Source of the DNA: DASZCR01 sp035942915
Lineage (GTDB): Bacteria; Acidobacteriota; Blastocatellia; Pyrinomonadales; Pyrinomonadaceae
NCBI GenBank assembly: GCA_035942915.1
Contig: DASZCR010000338.1
Location: 1 to 30,502, forward strand
Direction: 5' to 3'
DNA: 30,502 nucleotides
Part shown: positions 1-7,146 of the stretch, one piece after another
How the letters are laid out: the number at the start of each line of letters is the position of its first letter
Position numbering within the stretch: the stretch's first letter is position 1
Notes under the pieces: model-generated
What the model was told of the DNA's origin: nothing
Seen by the model: only the letters and a program-made list of their open reading frames with translations
Databases searched by the model: none
Made by a program: the position numbers and the translations under genes

Positions 1-134
1 CCCGTGGACGGCAGTGCGCGCAAGGCGATCTTGCCGACGATAGGCCACGTGCCGAACATCAACTGGACGGCGACGAGCGCAAGGTGCGGCCTGACATCGG
101 AGCCGTGGCTGACGTTGGCACCCGCTTCGTTCAT
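1..134 (-). CDS. EamA/DMT-type membrane transporter, N-terminal fragment
   Basis: This is the first 44 codons of a gene that runs off the left edge. The reading frame opens at an ATG (complement of 132-134), with GGAG about 10 nt upstream. After a short polar leader the protein enters a hydrophobic segment containing LALVAVQLMFGTWPIVGK, then IALRALPST. This matches the first transmembrane helix of EamA-domain (drug/metabolite transporter) proteins, where an F/W-G-x-x-P-I/V-x-K pattern in helix 1 is common. Family members usually have about 300 residues and ten helices, and export or import small metabolites; the substrate cannot be guessed. It lies 65 nt downstream of a small gene on the same strand, at the distal end of the pdh gene group. 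The family call rests on one helix, so it is moderate. Confidence 0.6.
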   Translation of the reverse strand, partial: MNEAGANVSHGSDVRPHLALVAVQLMFGTWPIVGKIALRALPST

Positions 135-199
135 GACGGGCGCGCTCCGCCGTGTCGCGTGCGAGAGGCTTGTGGACGAAACAAGGTCGATACCAAAGC

Positions 200-406
200 T
201 CAGCTATAGTCCCCGGCGCGTGCGCCCGTGCCTTCGCCCTCGCGCTCGACTGTGCCGCGATGCGCGCCCTCTCCGGCCTCTGCCGTCGGCGAAGATGAGC
301 CGGTCTCCTTGCCCTGCGGCGTCTGTCCGTGCTGCGCGCCGTATTCCTGACTCTCCTTGTCGGTCTGCACGGCCTTAGGCTCTGCGGCGCTGTCATGTTC
401 GCTCAT
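200..406 (-). CDS. small hydrophilic hypothetical protein (68 aa)
   Basis: A 68-residue reading frame starts 31 nt downstream of the E2 stop codon, on the same strand. The protein is strongly polar and rich in Glu, Gly, Ala, Gln, Ser and Thr. It has no hydrophobic stretch, no cysteine and only two tyrosines, so it is probably a soluble, disordered protein. Codon third positions are mostly G or C, as in neighbouring genes, which argues for real coding; the ribosome binding site (GCGAG directly before ATG) is poor. I do not recognise a family. The overlapping plus-strand frame (4-378) has an Arg/Pro/Ser-rich composition typical of antisense noise. It may be cotranscribed with pdhABC, but nothing ties it functionally to the complex. 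Confidence 0.5.
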   Translation of the reverse strand: MSEHDSAAEPKAVQTDKESQEYGAQHGQTPQGKETGSSSPTAEAGEGAHRGTVEREGEGTGARAGDYS

Positions 407-436
407 CTCGCGTTCGTCCCCTTTGCTGGTTGAAAT

Positions 437-1951
437 TTAGGTCATCAGGTAGAGCGGGTTCTCAAGAATCTTCTTGAAGGTCTGCAAGAACTTCGCGCCC
501 GTCGCGCCGTCGATAACGCGATGGTCGCAAGACATCGTGACTCTCATGATTTGGCGCACGACCACTTCGCCCTCGCGCACGACCGGCTTTGGCTGCATCG
601 CGCCGACGGCCAGAATCGCGCCTTCGGGCGGGTTGATGACGGCCGTGAACTCGTCTATGCCGAACATGCCGAGGTTGCTGATGGAGAAGGTTGCGCCCGT
701 GTACTCTTCCGGCTTGAGACGGCGTGCGCGCGCGCGTTCGGCCAACTCGCGCACCTCGCGGCTAATCTGTCCGATGCCTTTGCGCTCCGCGCCGCGCACG
801 ACGGGCGTGATGAGTCCTTCTTCGACCGCGACGGCGACGCCGATATCAGCGCGCTGGTAGTGTCGAATCGTCTTCTCTTGAAAAGAGGCGTTAACGGCCG
901 GATGCTGCATCAGCGCGACGGCCGCGACTTTGATAATCAGGTCGTTGATGCTGATTTTCAGTTCGGGGTCGAGTTCGTTCAACGACCGGCGCAGTTCGGC
1001 GGCTCTGTCCATCTCGATTTCCGTCGTGAGGAAGAAATGCGGGACGGGGCCGATGGACGAGACGAGTCGGCGCGCGATGGTCGCACGCATCGTCGAGACG
1101 GGAACTTCGGTGTAGGGCGACGCGCCTTCGACCGCAGGCTGCTGGAAGACGGCAGGCGCGGCCGGTTGTTGCGGCTGCTGTGCTGGCGTCTCGGCGGGCG
1201 CTGGCGTCTGTTGCGTCTGTTGTTGAGACTGTGCCTGCTGCGCGCCGGTTGCGACGGCCGACTCGATGTCTCGCTTGATGATACGACCGCCGGGGCCTGA
1301 GCCTTTGAGCGTCTGTAGATTGATGCCCGCCTCTGCGGCCATGCGCGCCGCTATCGGAGAGACTATCAGGCGACCTCCGCCGCCGCTTCCGCCCGTCGCT
1401 GCTCCTGCTCCACTCTGTCCGTTGCCGGAAGATTGTCGAGCCGCGCCGGAGTCGCCCGCGCCGCCGCCCGGTTGCGGCGTCTGTCCGGCGGAGGCCGCCG
1501 TCTCGTAGGTGTTCGACGGCGCGCCGCCCACGTCGCCCGCCAGCGGTTGGCCTTGAATCGTCGCCTGTGTGCGCGCACCGTCGGGGACGACGTTTGCCAG
1601 TTCGCTCTGCGCGCCGTCGCCACCCGCCTTGACGGAATCCTCGATGCTCCGCTTGTTGGCCGCCGCCGCTTCGCCCGACTCGGCTTGCGAGAGCAGCGCG
1701 GAGATGTCTTCGTCAGGCTCGCCGATGATAGCGATGATGGCTCCGAGCGGGACGGTTTCGCCTTCAGCCACGAGAATCTTGCGCAGCACGCCCGTCGCGA
1801 GCGCCTGAGCCTCCATCGTCGCCTTGTCCGTGTCCACCTCGGCGAGCGGTTCGCCCACTCCGACCTTGTCGCCCTCTTTCTTGAGCCAGCGCGCCAACTG
1901 TCCCTCTTCCATCGTCGGCGACAGCTTCGGCATTACGACCTGCGTTGCCAT
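437..1951 (-). CDS. pdhC: Pyruvate dehydrogenase complex E2, dihydrolipoamide acetyltransferase
   Basis: The protein (504 aa) transfers the acetyl group from E1 to CoA and forms the core of the pyruvate dehydrogenase complex. A single lipoyl domain (about residues 1-78) carries the DKA motif with the lipoyl lysine at K43. A long Gly/Ser/Ala linker leads to the peripheral-subunit-binding domain (about 194-234, VSPIAARMAAEAGI and GSGPGGRI). A Gln/Pro/Ala linker (about 236-275) precedes the catalytic domain, which ends with the acyltransferase signature DHRVIDG (476-482; catalytic His477 and Asp481). I chose the ATG at 1949-1951 because GGAGAA lies just upstream and MATQVVMPKLSPTMEEG is the usual E2 start; an in-frame ATG eight codons earlier sits in the 1967-2023 repeat. 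It is third in pdhA-pdhB-pdhC. A 2-oxo-acid E2 of other specificity is possible, but the gene order favours pyruvate. Confidence 0.95.
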   Translation of the reverse strand: MATQVVMPKLSPTMEEGQLARWLKKEGDKVGVGEPLAEVDTDKATMEAQALATGVLRKILVAEGETVPLGAIIAIIGEPDEDISALLSQAESGEAAAANKRSIEDSVKAGGDGAQSELANVVPDGARTQATIQGQPLAGDVGGAPSNTYETAASAGQTPQPGGGAGDSGAARQSSGNGQSGAGAATGGSGGGGRLIVSPIAARMAAEAGINLQTLKGSGPGGRIIKRDIESAVATGAQQAQSQQQTQQTPAPAETPAQQPQQPAAPAVFQQPAVEGASPYTEVPVSTMRATIARRLVSSIGPVPHFFLTTEIEMDRAAELRRSLNELDPELKISINDLIIKVAAVALMQHPAVNASFQEKTIRHYQRADIGVAVAVEEGLITPVVRGAERKGIGQISREVRELAERARARRLKPEEYTGATFSISNLGMFGIDEFTAVINPPEGAILAVGAMQPKPVVREGEVVVRQIMRVTMSCDHRVIDGATGAKFLQTFKKILENPLYLMT

Positions 1952-1966
1952 TCGTTCTCCTAATAA

Positions 1967-2023
1967 TTGATTCATTGATTCGACGGCTCGTCGGCCGCAC
2001 GAATCAACGAATCAATGAATCAA
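1967..2023. repeat. Inverted repeat of 8-nt units at the pdhB/pdhC junction (element R1)
   Basis: A perfect 16-bp inverted repeat flanks a 25-nt centre. The left arm at 1967-1982 reads TTGATTCATTGATTCG and the right arm at 2008-2023 reads CGAATCAATGAATCAA. Each arm consists of two 8-nt units, and the right side has a third copy at 2000-2007. The pdhB TGA stop (complement of 2020-2022) lies within the right arm. The element fills most of the gap before the pdhC ribosome binding site. Its unit differs from that of the repeats at 3021-3088 and 18642-18717, but the layout is the same: tandem short units arranged as a hairpin. Confidence 0.85.
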
Positions 2024-3003
2024 TCCAGATAGCAGACCTCGCGCACGGCGGCGACAAGGGTCGCCACGTCGGGCAGCGCCAGCCGTTCAAGGTTCTTCGC
2101 GTAGGGCATCGGAGCGTCCGCGCCGGAGACGCGCTTGACGGGCGCGTCAAGATAATCGAAGGCGCGTTCCATAATCTGCGCGCTAATCTCCGCGCCCACG
2201 CCGCAGAACGGATGCGATTCTTCGGCGACGACCACGCGGTTCGTCTTCTTCACAGAGTTGATTATGGTTTCTATGTCGAGCGGTCGAATCGTGCGCGGGT
2301 CAACGACCTCGACCGAGACGCCCTGCTTCTCCAACTCTTCGGCCGCCTTGAGCGCGATGGGGACGGTCATCGAACGCGCGATGAGCGTCGCGTCCTTACC
2401 TTCGCGTTTCACGTCGGCCAGACCGAGCGGGATGAGGAAGTCAGGCTCGTCAGGCACTTCGCCCTTGTTGCCGTACATCCGCTCCTGTTCGAGAAAGATG
2501 ACGGGGTCATCGTCGCGGATGGCGCTCTTGAGCAAGCCCTTGGCGTCGGCCGGCGTCGAAGGCATCACGACCTTGAGGCCGGGGAAGTGCGCGTACCACG
2601 ATTCCAGCGCCTGCGAGTGTTGCGAGGAGACCTGAAAGGCAGAGCCGTTGGGGCCGCGAAAGACAATCGGGATTTTGAACTGCCCGCCCGACATGTAACG
2701 CATCTTCGCCGCCGAATTGACAATCTGGTCGGTGGCGAGGATGGAGAAATTAAAGGTCATAAACTCGATGATGGGACGCAGGCCGACCATCGCCGCGCCG
2801 ACGCCAAGCCCGGCAAAACCCAACTCCGTAATCGGCGAGTCGATAACGCGCTTGTCGCCGAACTCTTCGAGCAGCCCCTTCGACACCTTGTAAGCGCCCT
2901 GATAAGCGGCGACCTCCTCGCCCATCAAAAACACGTCAGGGTCGCGCTGCATCTCCTCGCGCATGGCTTGATTGAGCGCCTCGCGCATCGTGATGACGGC
3001 CAT
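2020..3003 (-). CDS. pdhB: Pyruvate dehydrogenase E1 component, beta subunit
   Basis: This is the beta chain (327 aa) of the thiamine-diphosphate-dependent E1 heterotetramer, which decarboxylates pyruvate and acetylates the E2 lipoyl group. Recognisable blocks are ITMREALNQAM at the start, GEEVAAYQGAYKVSKGL with the conserved Glu pair contacting the cofactor, DSPITELGFAGLGVGAAM, FMTFNFSILATDQIVN, RGPNG, and the C-terminal transketolase domain with VVAEESHPFCGVGAEI. The start is the ATG at 3001-3003, preceded by GGAGG at good spacing; an upstream in-frame ATG would place part of the 3021-3088 repeat inside the protein. The length fits the family. The stop codon lies inside repeat R1. It sits between pdhA and pdhC and is surely cotranscribed with them. 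Confidence 0.95.
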   Translation of the reverse strand: MAVITMREALNQAMREEMQRDPDVFLMGEEVAAYQGAYKVSKGLLEEFGDKRVIDSPITELGFAGLGVGAAMVGLRPIIEFMTFNFSILATDQIVNSAAKMRYMSGGQFKIPIVFRGPNGSAFQVSSQHSQALESWYAHFPGLKVVMPSTPADAKGLLKSAIRDDDPVIFLEQERMYGNKGEVPDEPDFLIPLGLADVKREGKDATLIARSMTVPIALKAAEELEKQGVSVEVVDPRTIRPLDIETIINSVKKTNRVVVAEESHPFCGVGAEISAQIMERAFDYLDAPVKRVSGADAPMPYAKNLERLALPDVATLVAAVREVCYLD

Positions 3004-3020
3004 CCAATACCTCCAAAACG

Positions 3021-3088
3021 GTGATGGGTGATAGGTGATAGGTGAAATCCTGTCTTCTCCTATCACCTATCACTCATCACCTATCACT
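3021..3088. repeat. Dispersed hairpin repeat, pdhA/pdhB junction (element R2)
   Basis: Left arm 3021-3042 and right arm 3059-3080 are inverted copies of 22 bp with one mismatch. Both are built from 7-nt units of the type GTGATAG/GTGATGG, and extra units extend the right side to 3087. The complement of 3052-3088 matches 18642-18678 at 35 of 37 positions, including a shared GAGAAGAC at the loop edge, so the two are copies of one element. The pdhA TGA stop (complement of 3084-3086) is made by the first repeat unit. The element ends about 17 nt before the pdhB start, leaving the pdhB ribosome binding site intact. Confidence 0.9.
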
Positions 3089-4226
3089 TGTTAATCGGCG
3101 TTGCGTAAATGTGTGTGAAAAGCTCTTCGGGCGCAGGCTCCGGGCTTTCGTCGGCGAACTTGAGGGCCTGTTCGACCTCTGCGCGGACGCGTTTCTCGAT
3201 GTCTGCGACGGCCGCGTCGTCGATTAAGCCTTCCTGCTTCAAACTATCGCTGAAGACTTTGATAGGGTCGCGCTCCTGATACTTCTCGATTTCGGCGCGC
3301 GTGCGATAGTTGCCGGGGTCTGACATCGAATGCCCCATGAAGCGATAGGTACGCACTTCCAGCAGGGTCGGCTCGGAGTCGCGTCGCGCACGTTCGACGG
3401 CGCGCGCCGTCGCTTCACGCACGGCCAACACGTCCATCCCATCGACGAACTCGGAGGCCATGTTGTAGGCGCGTGCCTTCTGCGACACATCCTGCAAAGA
3501 CATCGCGCGGGCGAGCGACGTGCCCATTCCGTACTGATTGTTTTCGCAGATGTAGATGCATGGCAGTTTCCACAGTTGCGCCATGTTGAGCGATTCGTGG
3601 AACGCGCCCTGATTGACGGCCGCCTCGCCGAAGAAGCAGAGCGTGACCTGGTCTGTGCCGCGATACTTCGAGGCGAAGGCGACGCCGGTCGCCAGCGGAA
3701 TCTGACCGCCGACGATGCCGTGACCGCCGAGGAAGTTGTTGTCTGCGTCGAACAGGTGCATCGAGCCACCCTTACCGGCAGAGCAGCCGCCAGCCTTGCC
3801 AAACAGTTCGGCCATCACCTCATCGGCGGGTGTGCCTTTGACGAGACTGTGGCCGTGGTCGCGGTAGCTCGTCATCACGTAATCGTCCGGCCTGAGCGCG
3901 GAGAGAGAGCCGACGGCGACGGCCTCCTGCCCGATGTAGAGGTGGCAGAAGCCGCCGATTTTGCCGAGCGTGTAGGCTTCGGCCGACTTCTCCTCGAAGC
4001 GCCGGATGAGAATCATCTGGTAGAGCATACGCGTCAACGTCTCGCGGTCTACATCCTCGATGCTGCGGCGTTGATGCTCCTGGCGTTGCTCGTGCTCCTG
4101 ACGCAACTCGGCCGGGTTGATGCGGTCGGCCGAATCCTGTTCGGCGACGCCCGCCGCCGTGCCTGTGGCCGAGTCTTCGCCCGACTGTGCGCGAGGTTTC
4201 ATCGGTGTCACTTTTAGTTCGCTCAT
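3084..4226 (-). CDS. pdhA: Pyruvate dehydrogenase E1 component, alpha subunit
   Basis: This is the alpha chain (380 aa) of the ThDP-dependent E1. After a charged, probably flexible N-terminus (about 1-60) come MILIRRFEEKSAEAY, GGFCHLYIGQEAVAVG, TSYRDHGHSL, GKGGSMHLF and GGHGIVGGQIPLATG. The ThDP/Mg motif region follows at 199-207, then LWKLPCIYICENNQYGMGTS and the loop segment RFMGHSMSDPGNYRTR. The usual G-D-G start of the cofactor motif reads G200-E201-A202 here, with the later Asn205 kept; this is a conservative but notable change. The ATG start at 4224-4226 has a GAGAG element upstream; an internal Met9 is an alternative. It is first in pdhA-pdhB-pdhC, with a candidate promoter and palindrome upstream. 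The stop lies in repeat R2. Confidence 0.95.
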   Translation of the reverse strand: MSELKVTPMKPRAQSGEDSATGTAAGVAEQDSADRINPAELRQEHEQRQEHQRRSIEDVDRETLTRMLYQMILIRRFEEKSAEAYTLGKIGGFCHLYIGQEAVAVGSLSALRPDDYVMTSYRDHGHSLVKGTPADEVMAELFGKAGGCSAGKGGSMHLFDADNNFLGGHGIVGGQIPLATGVAFASKYRGTDQVTLCFFGEAAVNQGAFHESLNMAQLWKLPCIYICENNQYGMGTSLARAMSLQDVSQKARAYNMASEFVDGMDVLAVREATARAVERARRDSEPTLLEVRTYRFMGHSMSDPGNYRTRAEIEKYQERDPIKVFSDSLKQEGLIDDAAVADIEKRVRAEVEQALKFADESPEPAPEELFTHIYATPINK

Positions 4227-4336
4227 CTGGCCGTTTCTCTCTCGCAGCGGCGCGGTTTGGACGACGCCGCCACGCGCAGAAGTTGACAGTCGCCGCGCTC
4301 GGCCGCGCTCTCAAACCTTTGCGAGTTGTTTCGATA

Positions 4337-4353
4337 TTTCGTTGTTAACGAAA
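4337..4353. promoter_or_regulatory. Palindromic candidate operator at the pdhA transcription start
   Basis: A perfect 7-3-7 palindrome, TTTCGTT-GTT-AACGAAA, lies directly downstream of the candidate -10 box at 4358-4363. It would overlap the predicted first transcribed base. The position suits a repressor site controlling the pdh operon. GntR-type regulators such as PdhR bind 7-3-7 palindromes, but the sequence is not the PdhR consensus and no regulator gene is next to it. The operator role is inference. Confidence 0.5.
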
Positions 4354-4357
4354 AACG

Positions 4358-4386
4358 ATTATACGCACGAAAGCGGCCGCGCGCAA
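4358..4386 (-). promoter_or_regulatory. Candidate sigma-70-type promoter of pdhABC
   Basis: Read on the minus strand, the region gives TTGCGC, a 17-nt spacer and a perfect TATAAT. It lies about 130 nt before the pdhA start and after the terminator hairpin of the upstream gene. The -10 is ideal and the -35 is partial. No other good -10/-35 pair was seen in this intergenic stretch. Confidence 0.55.
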
Positions 4387-4400
4387 AAGGAGTGTCGGAA

Positions 4401-4441
4401 AACGCGAAAACGCGCCGACGGCCCGATAGCCGTGCGGCGCG
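4401..4441 (-). terminator. Rho-independent terminator of the HD-GYP/GGDEF gene
   Basis: On the minus strand a GC-rich stem pairs CGCGCCGCACGGC with GCCGTCGGCGCG, leaving one bulged base and a 6-nt loop. It is followed by TTTTCGCGTT and more Ts. It lies about 30 nt after the stop codon at 4474 and before the pdhA promoter, so the c-di-GMP gene and pdhABC should be separate transcription units. Confidence 0.7.
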
Positions 4442-4473
4442 TCTTGCGACGTAACGTGAAAGGAGGCTGAAAC

Positions 4474-6993
4474 TTATCTGAAAGCCTCGATGGAGGCGAT
4501 GGTGTGGGATGAATTGACGGACGCGTCGGGCGGCGCGAGCTTGCGCGCGTGCTTGTCGCGTTGCATGTTGCGGTCGGCCGTCATCAAAAGCTGGTCGGCC
4601 GTCTCGCCGTCGTCGGGGAAACAACCGATGCCGATGCTGACGCCGATTTGCATCGTCTTACCCGTGCGGACGGGGAACTTGTAAGACTCGACGGCCGCGC
4701 GGATGCGCTCGGCCACCATCGCCGCCACGTCGCTCGAAGCCATCGGCATGATAGCGACGAACTCGTCGCCCGCGTAGCGCGCGAGCACGTCCATCTGCCT
4801 CAACTGTTTCTTGATAACGTCGGCGACGGCCGCCAGCAGACGGTCGCCGATGCCGTGACCGTGCGTGTTGTTGACCTTCTTGAACTCGTCCAAGTCCATG
4901 CTCAGCACCGTCACCGGCTCGCGGTTCAAACGCTGGCACTCGGCGATGCGCTGTTCAAGCATCAGGTGCAGCGCGCGCGCGTTCGGCAACTCTGTGAGCG
5001 GGTCTGTCAGCGCGCTCTCCTTCGTCTTCTCGAACATCAGTGCGTTATTGAGCGCGCTCGAAGCGTGCTGGCAGACCGATTCAAGCAGGCGCACGTGCTC
5101 GGTCGTGTATGAGGCGCGCCCGGACGAGTAGAGTGTGATTGCGCCGAAAGCGCCGTCCTCGCGGATGAGCGGCGAGACGAGCACGCCCTTGATGGAGGCC
5201 GAGACCTCTTCGGCGACGCCCACGAGGTCGAGTTCCGGCGGCGTGTTGCACATCGAGCGCGCGTTGGCGATGACCCAACCCGTGATGCCCTCGCCGACCG
5301 TCACGCGCCTGCGCGCGAACGCTTCCATGTGCTCGCCTGCGACGTGCGCGGGCGCAGCCTTGCCCGACTTGTCATCAACGATGTAGATGATGCAAGTGTC
5401 GAAGGGGACGATAGCGCGCAGCTTACTTGAGACGAGCGTGACGGTATCATTCAGGTTGAGCGAAGAGCCGATGGTCTGGGCAATCTCGTGCAGTGCGAAG
5501 ACCTCGCGCTGAGCTTCGGCGATGGAACGGAAGCCGGAAGAGTCGTCCGGCGAGCCGAGCACGTCCGAAGCCAATCCGGCATCGGGGCGCGCGTTGGTGA
5601 TGCCTGCGTTCTCCTCCGAAGCGACCTGCTCCTGAATGTCCTGCGAGGCGATGAGGCTGTCGAAATAGTCTATGTTGTCGCAGAACTGTTCGACCACGCG
5701 CGGGTCGAAGGAAGAACCGGCCATGCGTCGCAGCAGCGCGAGCGAGTCCTCGCGCTTCATGCCGACGCGATACGGACGGTCGCAACGCGTCGCGTCGTAA
5801 AAATCGACCACCGAGATGATGCGAGCCACGAGCGGAATCTGCTCGCCGCGCAAGCCTTTCGGATAACCCGTCCCGTCCCACTTCTCATGATGGAAGCGGA
5901 CGATGTCTTCGACCGGGTAAGGGAAGTTGACGCGTTTGATGATGTCGCCGCCGACGACCGTGTGAATCTTCATCTTGTCGAACTCGGCGGCGGTGAGTTT
6001 GCCCGGCTTGTTCAGGATGTATTCGGGAACGGCCAGCTTGCCAACGTCGTGCAGCAGCGCGCCCGCACGCAGCGCGTCCAATTCGCGCGCACTGACGCCG
6101 AGCATGCGTCCCAACTCCATCGCGTAAATCTGCGTGCGGCGGACGTGCCCGTGCGTCGTCTGGTCTTTGGCGTCGATGGCGATGGCGAGCGATTCGATGG
6201 TGTTCATGTGCAGGTCGGCCATCTCCTGCACGTGCCTGACCTTCTCCGCCTGCGCGCGGACAATCTCTTCGACGCGTTGCTCGTTGAAGTGATAGAGAAG
6301 ATAGACGAGGACGATAATCAGCAACCCGACGAAGGCGAACGGCAGGCCGCCTCCGGCGAGCGCGGCGTAGAACAGAGCCGCCGCCGAAGCGCCCGCTATC
6401 TGCGTCATCGATGTCCAGATGATGCTGTCGCGCGAGAGCGTCAGACGCGTCTGGTCTGCCTCGAAGGCGATGAAGGCCGCAGAGGCCAGAGTCCGCAGGA
6501 AGTACTGCACGAGCGCCATCGCGCAGAGCGGCACGAGCAGCTTGCTCAGAGGCAGTGCGCTGCCCGTCGTCGCCGCGCCCTCTTCGCTGGCGAAGAGGTG
6601 GACGAGAAGCTGGTAGAGCAGAACCGAGCAGTAGGTGGAGACGACGGCTGCGCCCGCCGAGAAGGCTGTGCGCCAGCGGTCGCTCTCGCGTCGCGCCGAG
6701 ACGAAACCGTCGGCCGCCGCCAAAAGCGTCGCCGGAGCCGACCCGTACATCATCGCTGCGAGAAAGATGAAGGCATCGCCCACAGACTTGCGGCTCTGGC
6801 TCGCGCCGTCCGCATTGCTCCACGTGAGCGTGAACTGCCCGGCCGCCACCGTCAGCGCCAGCAGCCCCACGCACCAAGCCAACTGCCCCAGATTCAACTC
6901 CCTCAATCCGTAGAGAGAAAGAACCAGAAGCAGCGCGGCCAACACTGTGACGCCGCCAAGTAGAGCAAGGCTTCTCCAGTTTCCTTTGGGCAT
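4474..6993 (-). CDS. Membrane c-di-GMP enzyme: HD-GYP, GAF and GGDEF domains
   Basis: This is an 839-residue protein with both c-di-GMP breakdown and synthesis domains. Several hydrophobic segments fill residues 1-235. An HD-GYP phosphodiesterase domain follows with HDVGK (315-319) and HHEKWDGTGYP (368-378), the metal and signature motifs being intact. A GAF sensor domain spans about 494-654. The C-terminal GGDEF domain (about 660-820) has DPLTELPNAR, then SMDLDEFKKVNNTHGHGIGD, and an AGDEF active-site variant (741-745) that is usually compatible with cyclase activity. Which activity dominates cannot be told. I chose the ATG at 6991-6993: the frame extends to 7146, but that part overlaps the candidate promoter and lacks family character. 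The start has no clear ribosome binding site beyond a distant GGGAGA. It has its own promoter and terminator. Confidence 0.9.
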   Translation of the reverse strand: MPKGNWRSLALLGGVTVLAALLLVLSLYGLRELNLGQLAWCVGLLALTVAAGQFTLTWSNADGASQSRKSVGDAFIFLAAMMYGSAPATLLAAADGFVSARRESDRWRTAFSAGAAVVSTYCSVLLYQLLVHLFASEEGAATTGSALPLSKLLVPLCAMALVQYFLRTLASAAFIAFEADQTRLTLSRDSIIWTSMTQIAGASAAALFYAALAGGGLPFAFVGLLIIVLVYLLYHFNEQRVEEIVRAQAEKVRHVQEMADLHMNTIESLAIAIDAKDQTTHGHVRRTQIYAMELGRMLGVSARELDALRAGALLHDVGKLAVPEYILNKPGKLTAAEFDKMKIHTVVGGDIIKRVNFPYPVEDIVRFHHEKWDGTGYPKGLRGEQIPLVARIISVVDFYDATRCDRPYRVGMKREDSLALLRRMAGSSFDPRVVEQFCDNIDYFDSLIASQDIQEQVASEENAGITNARPDAGLASDVLGSPDDSSGFRSIAEAQREVFALHEIAQTIGSSLNLNDTVTLVSSKLRAIVPFDTCIIYIVDDKSGKAAPAHVAGEHMEAFARRRVTVGEGITGWVIANARSMCNTPPELDLVGVAEEVSASIKGVLVSPLIREDGAFGAITLYSSGRASYTTEHVRLLESVCQHASSALNNALMFEKTKESALTDPLTELPNARALHLMLEQRIAECQRLNREPVTVLSMDLDEFKKVNNTHGHGIGDRLLAAVADVIKKQLRQMDVLARYAGDEFVAIMPMASSDVAAMVAERIRAAVESYKFPVRTGKTMQIGVSIGIGCFPDDGETADQLLMTADRNMQRDKHARKLAPPDASVNSSHTIASIEAFR

Positions 6994-7095
6994 ATTTTTT
7001 TTGTGTGAATTCTCCCGGTTGCGGAAGATTAAGAGGCTCGCGGGCGACACGCCTATCCCGCACGTGTTGAAAGGAGAGCTTGGTGTCAACACCGA

Positions 7096-7112
7096 TGCCA
7101 ACGATGTTGGCA
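7096..7112. promoter_or_regulatory. Palindrome at the predicted transcription start of the HD-GYP/GGDEF gene
   Basis: A perfect 7-3-7 palindrome, TGCCAAC-GAT-GTTGGCA, lies just downstream of the candidate -10 box at 7118-7123. A shorter palindrome (GGTGT-CA-ACACC) follows at 7082-7093. It could be an operator at +1 or a hairpin in the transcript leader. I do not recognise it as a known regulator site. Confidence 0.45.
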
Positions 7113-7117
7113 CAAAC

Positions 7118-7146
7118 AAAATAACTGTTTTTACATGGCACGTCAA
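7118..7146 (-). promoter_or_regulatory. Candidate sigma-70-type promoter of the HD-GYP/GGDEF gene
   Basis: On the minus strand TTGACG, a 17-nt spacer and TATTTT give a good sigma-70 match. The predicted start of transcription falls near 7111, leaving a leader of about 120 nt before the ATG at 6993. This placement also argues against the longer reading frame that begins at 7146. Confidence 0.5.

Noticed and set aside
4..378. 124-codon plus-strand frame at the left edge
   Set aside because: It is Arg/Pro/Ser-rich with no motif. The minus strand gives an EamA-like helix and a small plausible gene instead.
1945..3024. 359-codon plus-strand frame across pdhB
   Set aside because: It is antisense to a clear E1 beta gene and has shadow-type composition. 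It also reads through two hairpin repeats.
3021..3088. CRISPR-like array because of repeated short units
   Set aside because: Units are 7 nt, adjacent, without spacers, and arranged as inverted arms. No cas gene is nearby.
5488..6963. Long 491-codon plus-strand frame opposite the HD-GYP/GGDEF gene
   Set aside because: The translation is Arg/Asp/Val/His-rich with no family pattern, and the minus strand encodes clear motifs. It is an antisense shadow of GC-rich codons.
6994..7117. c-di-GMP riboswitch in the leader of the HD-GYP/GGDEF gene
   Set aside because: I could not find the conserved GEMM core or its paired helices by eye. Only short palindromes are present.
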